Shown here: piece after piece, positions 14,561 through 20,214 of the stretch
How positions within the stretch are numbered: the first letter of the stretch is position 1
Layout of the letters: each line of letters begins with the position of its first letter
From: a virus
Direction: 5' to 3' (one strand)
DNA length: 35,058 bases
Virus record (IMG/VR): IMGVR_UViG_3300036876_000166
Span: 1 to 35,058 of that record
The notes under the pieces: generated by a model
The model's database searches: none
What the model was told of the DNA's origin: nothing
What the model saw: only the letters and a program-made list of their open reading frames with translations
Program-made: the position numbers and the translations under genes

Positions 14561-15108
14561 TGCCCGTTCTCCCCGCCTTCATGCCGCCCTTGTGCGCCGC
14601 CGTTCAGGCGTGCGTGCAATCCCTGGACCGATGCGGCTACTTTGTCCAGCACAACGTCTTGCTTATCCAACCGCTCACAAATAGAGCCCAGCTCCCGGCC
14701 CGCGTAGATTGCGAGCCGTCTTACCTCTTCCGCCTGCCGGCCGCCTTGTTTGGCCAGCTCGGTCAGAGCATCGGCTTGGCGTCCGCTTGCGTGCGCCTGT
14801 TGCTGCACGCCCTCCACCACCGAGCTGAAAGTGGTTTGGACCGTGTCGTTCATCCGCGAGAGAAAGCGGCCAAGAAACATCAACCCCAGCAGGGCGAGGA
14901 ATGGCCACGGCCCCCACTGCGCCAAGAGAGTGAACCCGGCCTGCGGCTGCCGCTGCAGCAGCTCAAAGGCCGCCAGGACGACAGCCGCGCCGCCGGCTGA
15001 GCTGAGCCCAATCCGCATGTGCTTCAGCCAGCCACCACGGAAGGTCAACGCGGCTTCGCCCCTTGGCGCGGTTGACGCTCCTATTCCACCCAGTCCCAGG
15101 CTCGTCAC
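14557..15108 (-). CDS. Two-helix membrane protein with coiled-coil tail
   Basis: A 183-residue protein. ATG 15108 overlaps the upstream stop (ATGA). Two hydrophobic segments (residues about 33-50 and 65-82) are followed by a Gln/Glu/Ala/Arg-rich helix (about 85-150) with heptad-like spacing. It lies in the lysis block directly after the holin-like gene. The topology (membrane anchor, then periplasmic or cytoplasmic coiled coil) is like inner-membrane spanins or holin partners, but no family is recognised. Its gene is coupled to the winged-helix gene downstream. Confidence 0.55.
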   Translation of the reverse strand: MTSLGLGGIGASTAPRGEAALTFRGGWLKHMRIGLSSAGGAAVVLAAFELLQRQPQAGFTLLAQWGPWPFLALLGLMFLGRFLSRMNDTVQTTFSSVVEGVQQQAHASGRQADALTELAKQGGRQAEEVRRLAIYAGRELGSICERLDKQDVVLDKVAASVQGLHARLNGGAQGRHEGGENGQ

Positions 15109-15458
15109 TTGGCTGTGCTCCCGGCATCGGACGCCGCGAGAGACTGCGCGATCTCCGTTGCGTGGGCTGCCAGAAAAGATTGCACTGTCGCCTTCGCTTC
15201 AGCCGCGTTACCGGTTCGTATTTCGGCTCCGGCCTGAGCCACGTCCTGAAGCGCGGTCAGAAGCTCCGCCTGGTGGCGGTTCGCTTTGGCGCTGAATCCT
15301 GCGATCGAGAGCCCGACTCCCAGCACCGTGAGACCGGTCACCGGGTCCAGTTTTCCGTACCAAACCCCGGCCACCGCTCCGGCCATTACCAGGGTCCCGC
15401 CGATGATGGTTTTCTTCCCCTGCCACCAAACCAGCACTGCCGCCCAAATCTTCCCCAT
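15105..15458 (-). CDS. Holin-like small membrane protein
   Basis: A 117-residue protein. The ATG at 15458 has GAGGGGG a few bases upstream. Two transmembrane segments (residues about 17-34 and 42-57) are linked by a short Lys/Asp turn, with a short charged N-terminus and an amphipathic Ala/Glu-rich C-terminal helix. This is the topology of class II holins. It is close to the lysozyme gene, with only the PLD-like, the 84-residue and the exported-protein genes between them. Holin function is inferred from topology and neighbourhood. Confidence 0.6.
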   Translation of the reverse strand: MGKIWAAVLVWWQGKKTIIGGTLVMAGAVAGVWYGKLDPVTGLTVLGVGLSIAGFSAKANRHQAELLTALQDVAQAGAEIRTGNAAEAKATVQSFLAAHATEIAQSLAASDAGSTAK

Positions 15459-15479
15459 AAAACCCCCTCAAACCCCGAA

Positions 15480-15494
15480 ACCCTCACGGAGGGT
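15480..15494. repeat. Short perfect hairpin upstream of holin-like gene
   Basis: ACCCTC (15480-15485) and GAGGGT (15489-15494) form a 6-bp stem with a 3-base loop, about 22 bases before the holin-like ATG on the minus strand. It could tune access to that ribosome binding site or act as a weak terminator. The 178-base gap 15459-15636 contains only this and the plus-strand terminator-like hairpin. Confidence 0.4.
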
Positions 15495-15592
15495 CAGACT
15501 CCCCCAATTTTTTGGCGATCCCTGGCCAAATAAGGCCGCGTCGACCCCGTTCAGTCATTTCTCAGCTACTACCCCCGCCCAAAATCCATCCG

Positions 15593-15630
15593 CGCGCCTC
15601 TGGGAGCCCTCTGGCGCGTTTTGGCTTTTT
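15593..15630 (+). terminator. Plus-strand terminator-like hairpin inside late operon
   Basis: CGCGCC (15593-15598) pairs with GGCGCG (15613-15618), followed on the plus strand by TTTTGGCTTTTT. This is the shape of a Rho-independent terminator for transcripts running rightwards, antisense to the surrounding genes. It lies just past the stop of the PLD-like gene. On the minus strand the T-run is missing, so it would not stop late mRNA. Confidence 0.45.
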
Positions 15631-15636
15631 CATCCC

Positions 15637-16455
15637 TCAGGGCGTTGCCAGCGCCTGGGCGACCGTCAGATTGTCCGGCCGGAACCACATCGCCTTGAAC
15701 TTCAACTCGAACGCCCCAACCGGCTCCGTTCCGGCGGTGAAGGTGGCCGAATTGTCCTGGCTCCTCTCGCCCTGCTCGCTGAAGTTGGCTGAGCCATCGC
15801 GCACCAGGGTCGAATCCACGCAATAGCTCTTCAGGTGCATCAGCACTTTGGAGCGCTTCACGCGGATCTCGACGCCCTTCAATCCGATCAGCGCGTGCAG
15901 CGGAATCCGCGCGCAGGTGGCGTCGCCCCGGCACTCGGCCTGCAGCTCGCCCCGGTCCAGGTAGATCCGGATCGCCACGCCATGCGCCGCACGGTCCGCC
16001 AGCGCGGCCACAATCGCCTGGTCTGTAAGGCTGAAGGCCTCCAGGTCAATGGTTTTCTGCGCCAGGCCGATCTCGGCCGCGTCCATCTGTTCCAGGTTTT
16101 CATCCGGCGAGTAGACGGTTTCCGTGCCTATCAGGCGGCCGCCAGGGCCCTGGGCGTAAACCAGCCGGCCGCCGCCGCAGCTCGCCAGCCAGAAGCACAA
16201 GACAAGCACGGGCGTCAGCCAGGGGAAGATTCGCTTTGCGTCCAGGCCCAGCAGCCGGACCCTCTTTACCGCCAGATCGAGATTGGTTTTCAATTCGTTT
16301 CTCTCCTTTATCAGTTCCAGCCGCAGCAGACGCTCGGCCCGCATCTCGCTCTTCAGATCCTGCCAGCCGCGCCGCCTGCCCCCGTAAAAGACCAAAGACA
16401 GCACGGCCGCGTCCGCCAGCAAGACCCCAACCGCGAAAAGCACTTCCGAGTTCAT
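15637..16455 (-). CDS. Membrane-anchored phospholipase D-like protein with one HKD motif
   Basis: A 272-residue protein. ATG 16455 overlaps the upstream stop (ATGA). Residues 5-24 are a transmembrane segment, about 30-68 a charged helical stretch, and 77-93 a second hydrophobic segment ending Leu-Ala-Ser-Cys93-Gly, a good lipobox. Residues about 110-260 form a PLD/Nuc-like domain with one HxKx4D motif (His207, Lys209, Asp214) and a following Gly-Ser-Ala-Asn-Phe-Ser segment typical of the superfamily. Single-HKD enzymes act as dimers (Nuc-type nucleases, some phospholipases). Placement in the lysis block suggests an envelope-located enzyme; substrate unknown. The N-terminal anchor plus internal lipobox looks like a fusion of two parts. 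Confidence 0.75.
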   Translation of the reverse strand: MNSEVLFAVGVLLADAAVLSLVFYGGRRRGWQDLKSEMRAERLLRLELIKERNELKTNLDLAVKRVRLLGLDAKRIFPWLTPVLVLCFWLASCGGGRLVYAQGPGGRLIGTETVYSPDENLEQMDAAEIGLAQKTIDLEAFSLTDQAIVAALADRAAHGVAIRIYLDRGELQAECRGDATCARIPLHALIGLKGVEIRVKRSKVLMHLKSYCVDSTLVRDGSANFSEQGERSQDNSATFTAGTEPVGAFELKFKAMWFRPDNLTVAQALATP

Positions 16456-16706
16456 AGCGTCGTCACCAAGGCGCGAATCTTATCCGCGACCAGCGCCTCG
16501 GAGACGAACCATGGCTTGTCCGTGCACTGGATGCTCAATGTTTGGTTGGGATCGCTGTAGGTCCATGTGGCCGTGAAGCCATTGCCGCTGGCAACGCCCG
16601 TGTCGCCCATGACGGCGGTGTCGGCCTGCGCCCTGATCCGGGCGCGGATGGCCTGGAAGCGTTCCCGCGTGATGTTCTGGAATGTAACCGGCTTGCAGGC
16701 TGCCAT
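16452..16706 (-). CDS. Small unknown protein in lysis block
   Basis: An 84-residue protein starting at ATG 16706 with AGGGGA upstream. A basic helical stretch (residues about 14-28) is followed by Gly/Thr-rich strands and an amphipathic C-terminal helix. No signal peptide or catalytic motif is seen. Its stop overlaps the start of the PLD-like gene (ATGA), so the two are probably translated together. Its fold style resembles small tail or adaptor domains more than a lysis protein, but I do not recognise it. Confidence 0.6.
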   Translation of the reverse strand: MAACKPVTFQNITRERFQAIRARIRAQADTAVMGDTGVASGNGFTATWTYSDPNQTLSIQCTDKPWFVSEALVADKIRALVTTL

Positions 16707-16718
16707 CGCGTTCCCCTT

Positions 16719-16865
16719 CTATTCAGCGGCACCCGTCCCCGCTTCGGTTAAAGCTGAGCCGGATGCCGCCGGTTTGGTTGAGTCCTCGGGGTCCACGCGG
16801 CACTCTCCGTGCTGGCACTTCGCCGCAATCCCGAGTTCGGTGCTCTCTGTTGTGGGGGTATCTCG
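16719..16865 (-). other. In-frame open stretch behind the TAA of the exported-protein gene
   Basis: The 147 bases after the TAA at 16868-16866 stay open in the same frame for 48 codons to a TAG at 16721-16719. They encode a Cys/His/Glu-containing then Ala/Gly/Thr-rich peptide with protein-like composition. No ATG, GTG or TTG with a ribosome site starts it early (one GTG at 16796 would leave about 25 residues). It may be a lost C-terminal extension, a readthrough tail, or chance in GC-rich DNA. Confidence 0.25.
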
Positions 16866-17588
16866 TTAAGCCTTCTCGTCCGCTTCGGCCTGCGTCTCCG
16901 CTGCCGCGTCGGAAGCCAGCGCACTGGTCAGCAACTGCGGGTCTGTCTCACCGCGCAAAGCGATCAGCTTGGTCACCAGCGCCGACCCCGCTGCGATGGC
17001 CAGCGCGATCAGCTCCTCGATCTCCTCGGCCGTCAGCGTCAGACCCAGCAGAGGCGCGCCAGGCGGAAACGGGTTTGGCCCATGGCGCGGCACACCGGAC
17101 GAGGTGGATGCGATCTCCGCCTGAATAATCGTGATCGAGGCCTGAATCGTCGTGATTACGGCACTCAGAGCCGCCTGCGCTTTCGTGCTCTTCAGGTGCA
17201 GCACGCCCTGGGTCTGCAAGGTGGTGATCTGCGTGACCAACGTATTGAACGCCGTGATCGCCTGTGTCGAGGTCAACTGCGACCCCGAGTCGGGCAACGA
17301 TTGCAGCGTTTTGGTGAAGGCGTCGTTGCTCTTGGCGGCCTGGTCAATATAGCCGGCTACCAGCGCGCCTTCCGCGGCAGTCTCCTCGCCGGCCGTCAGC
17401 ATTTCGTGGTTCACCGTTGCGGCCGTCTGCAGGCTGGCCCCGATCGAGGCCGCCGCCACGCTCGCCTTATGCGCTGCCGTGCCGCAGCTCGATGTCCAGG
17501 CGCACAGCCCCGTCATCGTCACCAGAGCCAGTGCCAGCAGCAAACTCACGCGACCCAGCGGGCGCGCGTTCTTGAAAGGCATCTTCAT
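16866..17588 (-). CDS. Exported helical protein in lysis block, unrecognised
   Basis: A 240-residue protein. ATG 17588 overlaps the lysozyme stop (ATGA). A basic N-terminus and hydrophobic segment (residues about 14-30) form a signal peptide or anchor, with Cys29 and Cys35 near the cleavage region; the lipobox is not canonical. The rest is almost all Ala, Thr, Leu, Ile and Gln helix with a Pro-rich break near residues 165-178. Position next to the endolysin suggests an envelope role such as spanin or lysis accessory, but no sequence family supports this. Confidence 0.6.
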   Translation of the reverse strand: MKMPFKNARPLGRVSLLLALALVTMTGLCAWTSSCGTAAHKASVAAASIGASLQTAATVNHEMLTAGEETAAEGALVAGYIDQAAKSNDAFTKTLQSLPDSGSQLTSTQAITAFNTLVTQITTLQTQGVLHLKSTKAQAALSAVITTIQASITIIQAEIASTSSGVPRHGPNPFPPGAPLLGLTLTAEEIEELIALAIAAGSALVTKLIALRGETDPQLLTSALASDAAAETQAEADEKA

Positions 17589-18058
17589 TGGTCCGTCTTT
17601 CCGCCGGCCGTGCCGGACTTGGTTTCAGGTGTGTTCCAAAGCGCAAGCTCCGCTTCGCGCCTGGCTTTCAGGCCGGCGTTTTCCTTGCCGCCCGCGCGAT
17701 CCCAAAGCAGGATCTGCTCGCCGGCCTCTTCGTAGTGGCCGATATTCAGGAATTTCAAGAGGGTCGAGTCCGACAGGCGCACCCAGCCCAGGTTGAAGGT
17801 GAAGTCCACCAGGGCGTCGAACTGGCCCTGCGTCAGCGGCACCTTCACAAAGCGCAGCACGGCCGCCGCCGCGTCGCGCACGTCGGCGGCCAGGATCTCC
17901 GCCGCCTGAGGCTCATCCATGCCATTCGGAAATGAATCGGGATGCAGCAGCCGGTGACCATAGCCGATGGTGGGGAGCCCGGCCACGTCCAGGTAGACAT
18001 GGCTGCGAAACCCTTCCGACCGCTTCAACAGTTCAAGACCCGCCGCGCTGAATTCCAT
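17585..18058 (-). CDS. Endolysin, GH24 lysozyme (T4/P22-type)
   Basis: A 157-residue protein. ATG 18058 is chosen because a GAGGGGGG purine run lies about eight bases upstream; the open frame extends further but lacks a site. The family catalytic triad is visible: Glu15 in Ser-Glu-Gly, Asp24 in Tyr-Leu-Asp, Thr30 in Leu-Pro-Thr, followed by Ile-Gly-Tyr-Gly-His. Length is normal for GH24 enzymes, which cleave the MurNAc-GlcNAc bond of peptidoglycan. No signal peptide or SAR anchor is seen, so release should depend on a holin. First gene after the structured gap 18059-18277. Confidence 0.9.
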   Translation of the reverse strand: MEFSAAGLELLKRSEGFRSHVYLDVAGLPTIGYGHRLLHPDSFPNGMDEPQAAEILAADVRDAAAAVLRFVKVPLTQGQFDALVDFTFNLGWVRLSDSTLLKFLNIGHYEEAGEQILLWDRAGGKENAGLKARREAELALWNTPETKSGTAGGKTDQ

Positions 18059-18087
18059 CGCCTGTCCCCCCTCGCTCAAATGAGGCC

Positions 18088-18125
18088 GGGGATTGCAGCG
18101 TGCGTACTGCGCTGCCTGCAACCCC
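18088..18125. repeat. Long inverted repeat upstream of lysozyme
   Basis: Ten base pairs (GGGG plus TTGCAG against CTGCAACCCC) interrupted by one bulged A, with a 17-base loop, ending about 30 bases before the lysozyme start on the minus strand. It could be a dyad binding site for a late activator or an mRNA hairpin. Confidence 0.5.
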
Positions 18126-18227
18126 ACGGACACTCTTCGTGTGCGGCACCCGTCCGGCTCCTCGCGGAGACTGCGGCGGTGCGTTCAGATCTCAGAGTAG
18201 GCGGGGATGGAACAGGGGAGGGCGTGC

Positions 18228-18245
18228 CCGCGCCGAGAGGCGCGG
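18228..18245. repeat. GC-only 7-bp hairpin with GAGA loop
   Basis: CCGCGCC, GAGA, GGCGCGG: a perfect stem. The loop is of GNRA type only if transcribed from the plus strand; a second hairpin (18256-18272) follows within 11 bases. On the minus strand the pair lies just past the stop of the 84-residue membrane protein gene, and may limit readthrough, though no T-run is present. Confidence 0.45.
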
Positions 18246-18277
18246 ATGCGGCTACGAGCGCGGGGAGCGCTCAGTGC

Positions 18278-18532
18278 TTAAGCTGTGGCGAGCAGGCGAT
18301 AGATAAGGAGAATGAGACCGGCTGAAAGGCTGAAAGCCCACAGCGCACCGAAGACAGCCCAAAAGATGCCAGACGCGGCGAGAGGTTTTGGCGGGGCCGT
18401 CGTCGTGCCCTGACTATTTCCGGGAACCTTTGGCGCGGCAGGGTCTTTGTATGTCACCGAGTAGTAGATCGCCATGCAGATCATCCCCAGGAAAACCACC
18501 GCGATGATAGTTCCACCAATTGCTGCTGCCAT
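18278..18532 (-). CDS. Small two-helix membrane protein
   Basis: An 84-residue protein starting at ATG 18532; upstream AAAGTGAG is only a moderate ribosome site. Two transmembrane segments (residues about 6-27 and 57-80) are separated by a Pro/Thr/Lys-rich linker. It lies between the 103-residue acidic protein and the structured gap, downstream of the repressor on the same strand. It could be expressed in the lysogen (superinfection exclusion or similar) or be a late membrane protein; no family recognised. Confidence 0.55.
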   Translation of the reverse strand: MAAAIGGTIIAVVFLGMICMAIYYSVTYKDPAAPKVPGNSQGTTTAPPKPLAASGIFWAVFGALWAFSLSAGLILLIYRLLATA

Positions 18533-18557
18533 TTGCTCACTTTCTGTGCGAACTTCG

Positions 18558-18869
18558 CTATTGTTCCCTGATGTTTGCGACGGCTTCTACTGCGTTGGCC
18601 ACCAAATCTTGAATTTTCACGGATTGCTCTTCGCTCGGAGCGGATGCGCCCTGGTCTGGAGCCTCGCGATCGGCTTCGACCCTATCGCTCAGGTGGATGT
18701 TCACTTCAATATAATCCCCGCTCATGACTCCAATACCGCAAGGCGAGTTGAAGGTGATCGATTGGTGGGGGGGCTCCTGTTCGTCTTTTCCTTTTGCGGG
18801 CCGGGTTGCGTCCATGAGGTCTCCTAACCGCCTTCCATACTTCACCTTATCGTTCTCTTCCAATTCCAC
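18558..18869 (-). CDS. Acidic unknown protein downstream of repressor
   Basis: Up to 103 residues. The GTG at 18869 is the longest start, but GGAGG lies only one base before it and seven bases before a TTG at 18863, so the true start may be the TTG. The protein is Glu/Asp-rich with a short strand region in the middle (residues about 38-62) and a C-terminal helix. It is the next gene after the repressor on the same strand, so it may be co-expressed in the prophage. Not recognised. Confidence 0.5.
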   Translation of the reverse strand: MELEENDKVKYGRRLGDLMDATRPAKGKDEQEPPHQSITFNSPCGIGVMSGDYIEVNIHLSDRVEADREAPDQGASAPSEEQSVKIQDLVANAVEAVANIREQ

Positions 18870-18900
18870 ACCTCCAGGGGAAAGAATGGCCGAACGACGA

Positions 18901-19449
18901 TCAGGCGATCATCAATAACCGCTCGACCAAATCAAGATTCTGGCTCTTCGTCTCGTTGCAGAGTTCGTAAAAAAGCACGATCATTTGGGCGCGCTTGTCA
19001 ATCGGAAGGGTGAGTCCGCGCCTCTCAAGTTCCCTATCAACAGTTTCAATCGCAAAGACCATAATCTCTCGATCCCAGGGAACCGGGTCAGTCGGCTTCA
19101 GCTCGACCGTCTTCGATGGGGCAGCTTGCTCTTCAGGTCTTGCGCGCTCAGCCCGAACCTTCTGAATTACACAGGTCAACTTCAGTCGCTCCACAAACTT
19201 GGGACCGGCCTGCTCGTACCACCATTCCGTGTTGTCGTAGTCCAATCTCCCGATTGCCATCAGCGCTATTGGAGGAACCTTATGGTCCCCATTCTCCCAT
19301 TCCGAAATGGTTCCCTGGCTGACTCCAAGGTGCTCGGCTAGGACTCTTTGATCAATTCCCAAACGCTTTCTCAGATCCCTAATTCGCATAGGGATCGAGC
19401 TAGGCGGACATCGATTATCAATTTTTTGCTTGACACGTTTATCGACCAT
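18901..19449 (-). CDS. Phage repressor, Cro/CI-type HTH
   Basis: A 182-residue protein. ATG 19449 is chosen because AAGGAG stands seven bases upstream; the longer frame to 19482 lacks a site. Residues about 33-53 form an HTH_3-type helix-turn-helix (Val-Leu-Ala-Glu-His-Leu-Gly-Val-Ser-Gln-Gly-Thr-Ile-Ser-Glu-Trp-Glu). The C-terminal part, about 110-182, is helical and could mediate oligomerisation; no Ser-Lys LexA-type protease motif is seen. It is divergent from the Cro/Ner-like gene, with only 16 bases between the start codons and a palindrome over its own start codon, so autorepression and control of the early promoter are likely. It is not of the Mu c type. Confidence 0.8.
   Translation of the reverse strand: MVDKRVKQKIDNRCPPSSIPMRIRDLRKRLGIDQRVLAEHLGVSQGTISEWENGDHKVPPIALMAIGRLDYDNTEWWYEQAGPKFVERLKLTCVIQKVRAERARPEEQAAPSKTVELKPTDPVPWDREIMVFAIETVDRELERRGLTLPIDKRAQMIVLFYELCNETKSQNLDLVERLLMIA
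19409..19423. promoter_or_regulatory. Second, imperfect operator-like palindrome
   Basis: CATCGATTATCAATT matches 9 of the 12 arm bases of the perfect palindrome at 19440-19454. Its centre is 31 bases away, about three helical turns, so two repressor dimers could sit on the same DNA face. It lies upstream of the -35 box of the early promoter, inside the repressor gene. Confidence 0.45.
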
Positions 19450-19458
19450 CGATATTCT
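19430..19458 (+). promoter_or_regulatory. Early rightward promoter, sigma70-like
   Basis: TTGACA (19430-19435), a 17-base spacer and TATTCT (19453-19458). Transcription would begin near 19465, at or one base before the ATG at 19466, so the mRNA would be leaderless or nearly so. This fits the lack of a Shine-Dalgarno before that ATG. The promoter lies inside the repressor's coding start and overlaps the 15-bp palindrome. Confidence 0.7.
19440..19454. promoter_or_regulatory. Perfect 15-bp operator palindrome
   Basis: TATCGACCATCGATA has two perfect 6-base arms around a 3-base centre. It covers the spacer and first bases of the -10 box of the early promoter and includes the repressor start codon (19447-19449). 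Binding here would block the early promoter and repressor translation-start DNA together. Which protein binds (repressor or Cro-like) is not shown by the sequence. Confidence 0.65.
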
Positions 19459-19465
19459 CCTTCCT

Positions 19466-19672
19466 ATGGCAGTCAACGACAAGATGTCAGGTCATTTTAT
19501 CGCCCTCCAGCGAGAAACGCGGAAATACAACCGTCGCCGCGGCCTTTATACCCAAATTGCGAGGGAGCTGGGTGTAACGCCAGCTCACGTTCGAAACTGC
19601 GCCTTGGGGATGCGCAGGTCTGCGCGAGTCGAAGAGGCTCTGCTGCGGGAGCTGACGAGGGAAGCTGCATGA
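19466..19672 (+). CDS. Cro/Ner-like small DNA-binding protein, leaderless start
   Basis: A 68-residue basic protein. ATG 19466 coincides with the expected transcription start of the promoter at 19430-19458 and has no Shine-Dalgarno; an alternative ATG at 19484 also lacks one. Residues about 28-46 form a helix-turn-helix (Gln-Ile-Ala-Arg-Glu-Leu-Gly-Val-Thr-Pro-Ala-His-Val). It is the first early gene, as ner is in Mu and cro in lambda, and its stop overlaps the next start (ATGA). Probable role: turning off the repressor promoter and, later, early transcription. Confidence 0.75.
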   Translation: MAVNDKMSGHFIALQRETRKYNRRRGLYTQIARELGVTPAHVRNCALGMRRSARVEEALLRELTREAA

Positions 19673-20214
19673 ACACCCGACCAGCAGCATCAGCAGAACG
19701 GCGAGATATGAAAACAAGCGATTCATTACGTCCCCAGCTTGCCCCAGCGTCAACCGCATCTGCAACGGCTAATTTGCAGGGAAGATTTACCGGCCCAGCG
19801 CAACAATCCCTGTTTTCGGATCGGCCTGAGCCCCGCCAAGGCTCCATGAACGACTCTGATCTGGTACGCGGAGTCCTGGCCCAAGCTATTCGCCAGTGCG
19901 GCAAATCCCGCGCCCAGATTGCGGAAGAGATCAGTTTCCTTTCCAGTCGCGAGATCACGGAAATTTCGCTCAATAAATTTACCGCCGAGAGCCGGACCGA
20001 CTATCGCTGGCCCGCCGAACTGGACCGCGCTTTCTGCCAGGCAACGGGAGACGATACCCTCCTGTGCTGCCGCGCCGAACTCGCTGGATACAAGATGATC
20101 AACGCGACTGATGCTGAACTACTCGAACTCGGGCGCGAGTACTTGAAGCAAAAGCGAGCCAATGAGAAGGTCGCGGCCCTCGAAATGCGTCTGCGGGGGG
20201 TTGAGAATCTATGA
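19669..20214 (+). CDS. Early regulatory protein upstream of transposase
   Basis: A 181-residue protein with ATG 19669 overlapping the upstream stop. The first 60 residues are low-complexity Ala/Ser/Pro/Gln; the conserved-looking part starts near an internal Met60, which has AAGG five bases upstream. Residues about 63-115 contain an HTH-like stretch with an Ala-Gln-Ile-Ala-Glu-Glu-Ile core, then Cys-rich helical sequence and a Lys/Arg/Glu-rich C-terminal helix. Similar small regulators precede transposase genes in other transposable phages, as I recall. Its stop overlaps the transposase start (ATGA). Confidence 0.6.
   Translation: MNTRPAASAERRDMKTSDSLRPQLAPASTASATANLQGRFTGPAQQSLFSDRPEPRQGSMNDSDLVRGVLAQAIRQCGKSRAQIAEEISFLSSREITEISLNKFTAESRTDYRWPAELDRAFCQATGDDTLLCCRAELAGYKMINATDAELLELGREYLKQKRANEKVAALEMRLRGVENL

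Larger units (their letters stand above)
18059..18277. other. Structured non-coding gap, candidate late-control region
   Basis: About 220 bases without a convincing gene, between the lysozyme and the 84-residue membrane protein. It holds several inverted repeats: GGGG-(A)-TTGCAG/CTGCAACCCC at 18088-18125, a CGGAC/GTCCG pair (18127-18156) enclosing ACAC/GTGT, CCGCGCC-GAGA-GGCGCGG at 18228-18245, and GAGCGC/GCGCTC at 18256-18272. No sigma70-like promoter is obvious. It could hold the late promoter with an activator dyad or a structured leader RNA. Confidence 0.45.

Noticed and set aside
19459-19560. Repressor promoter on the minus strand
   Set aside because: Only a weak TAAAAT was seen, with no matching -35 box at 16-18 bases; not reported as a feature.
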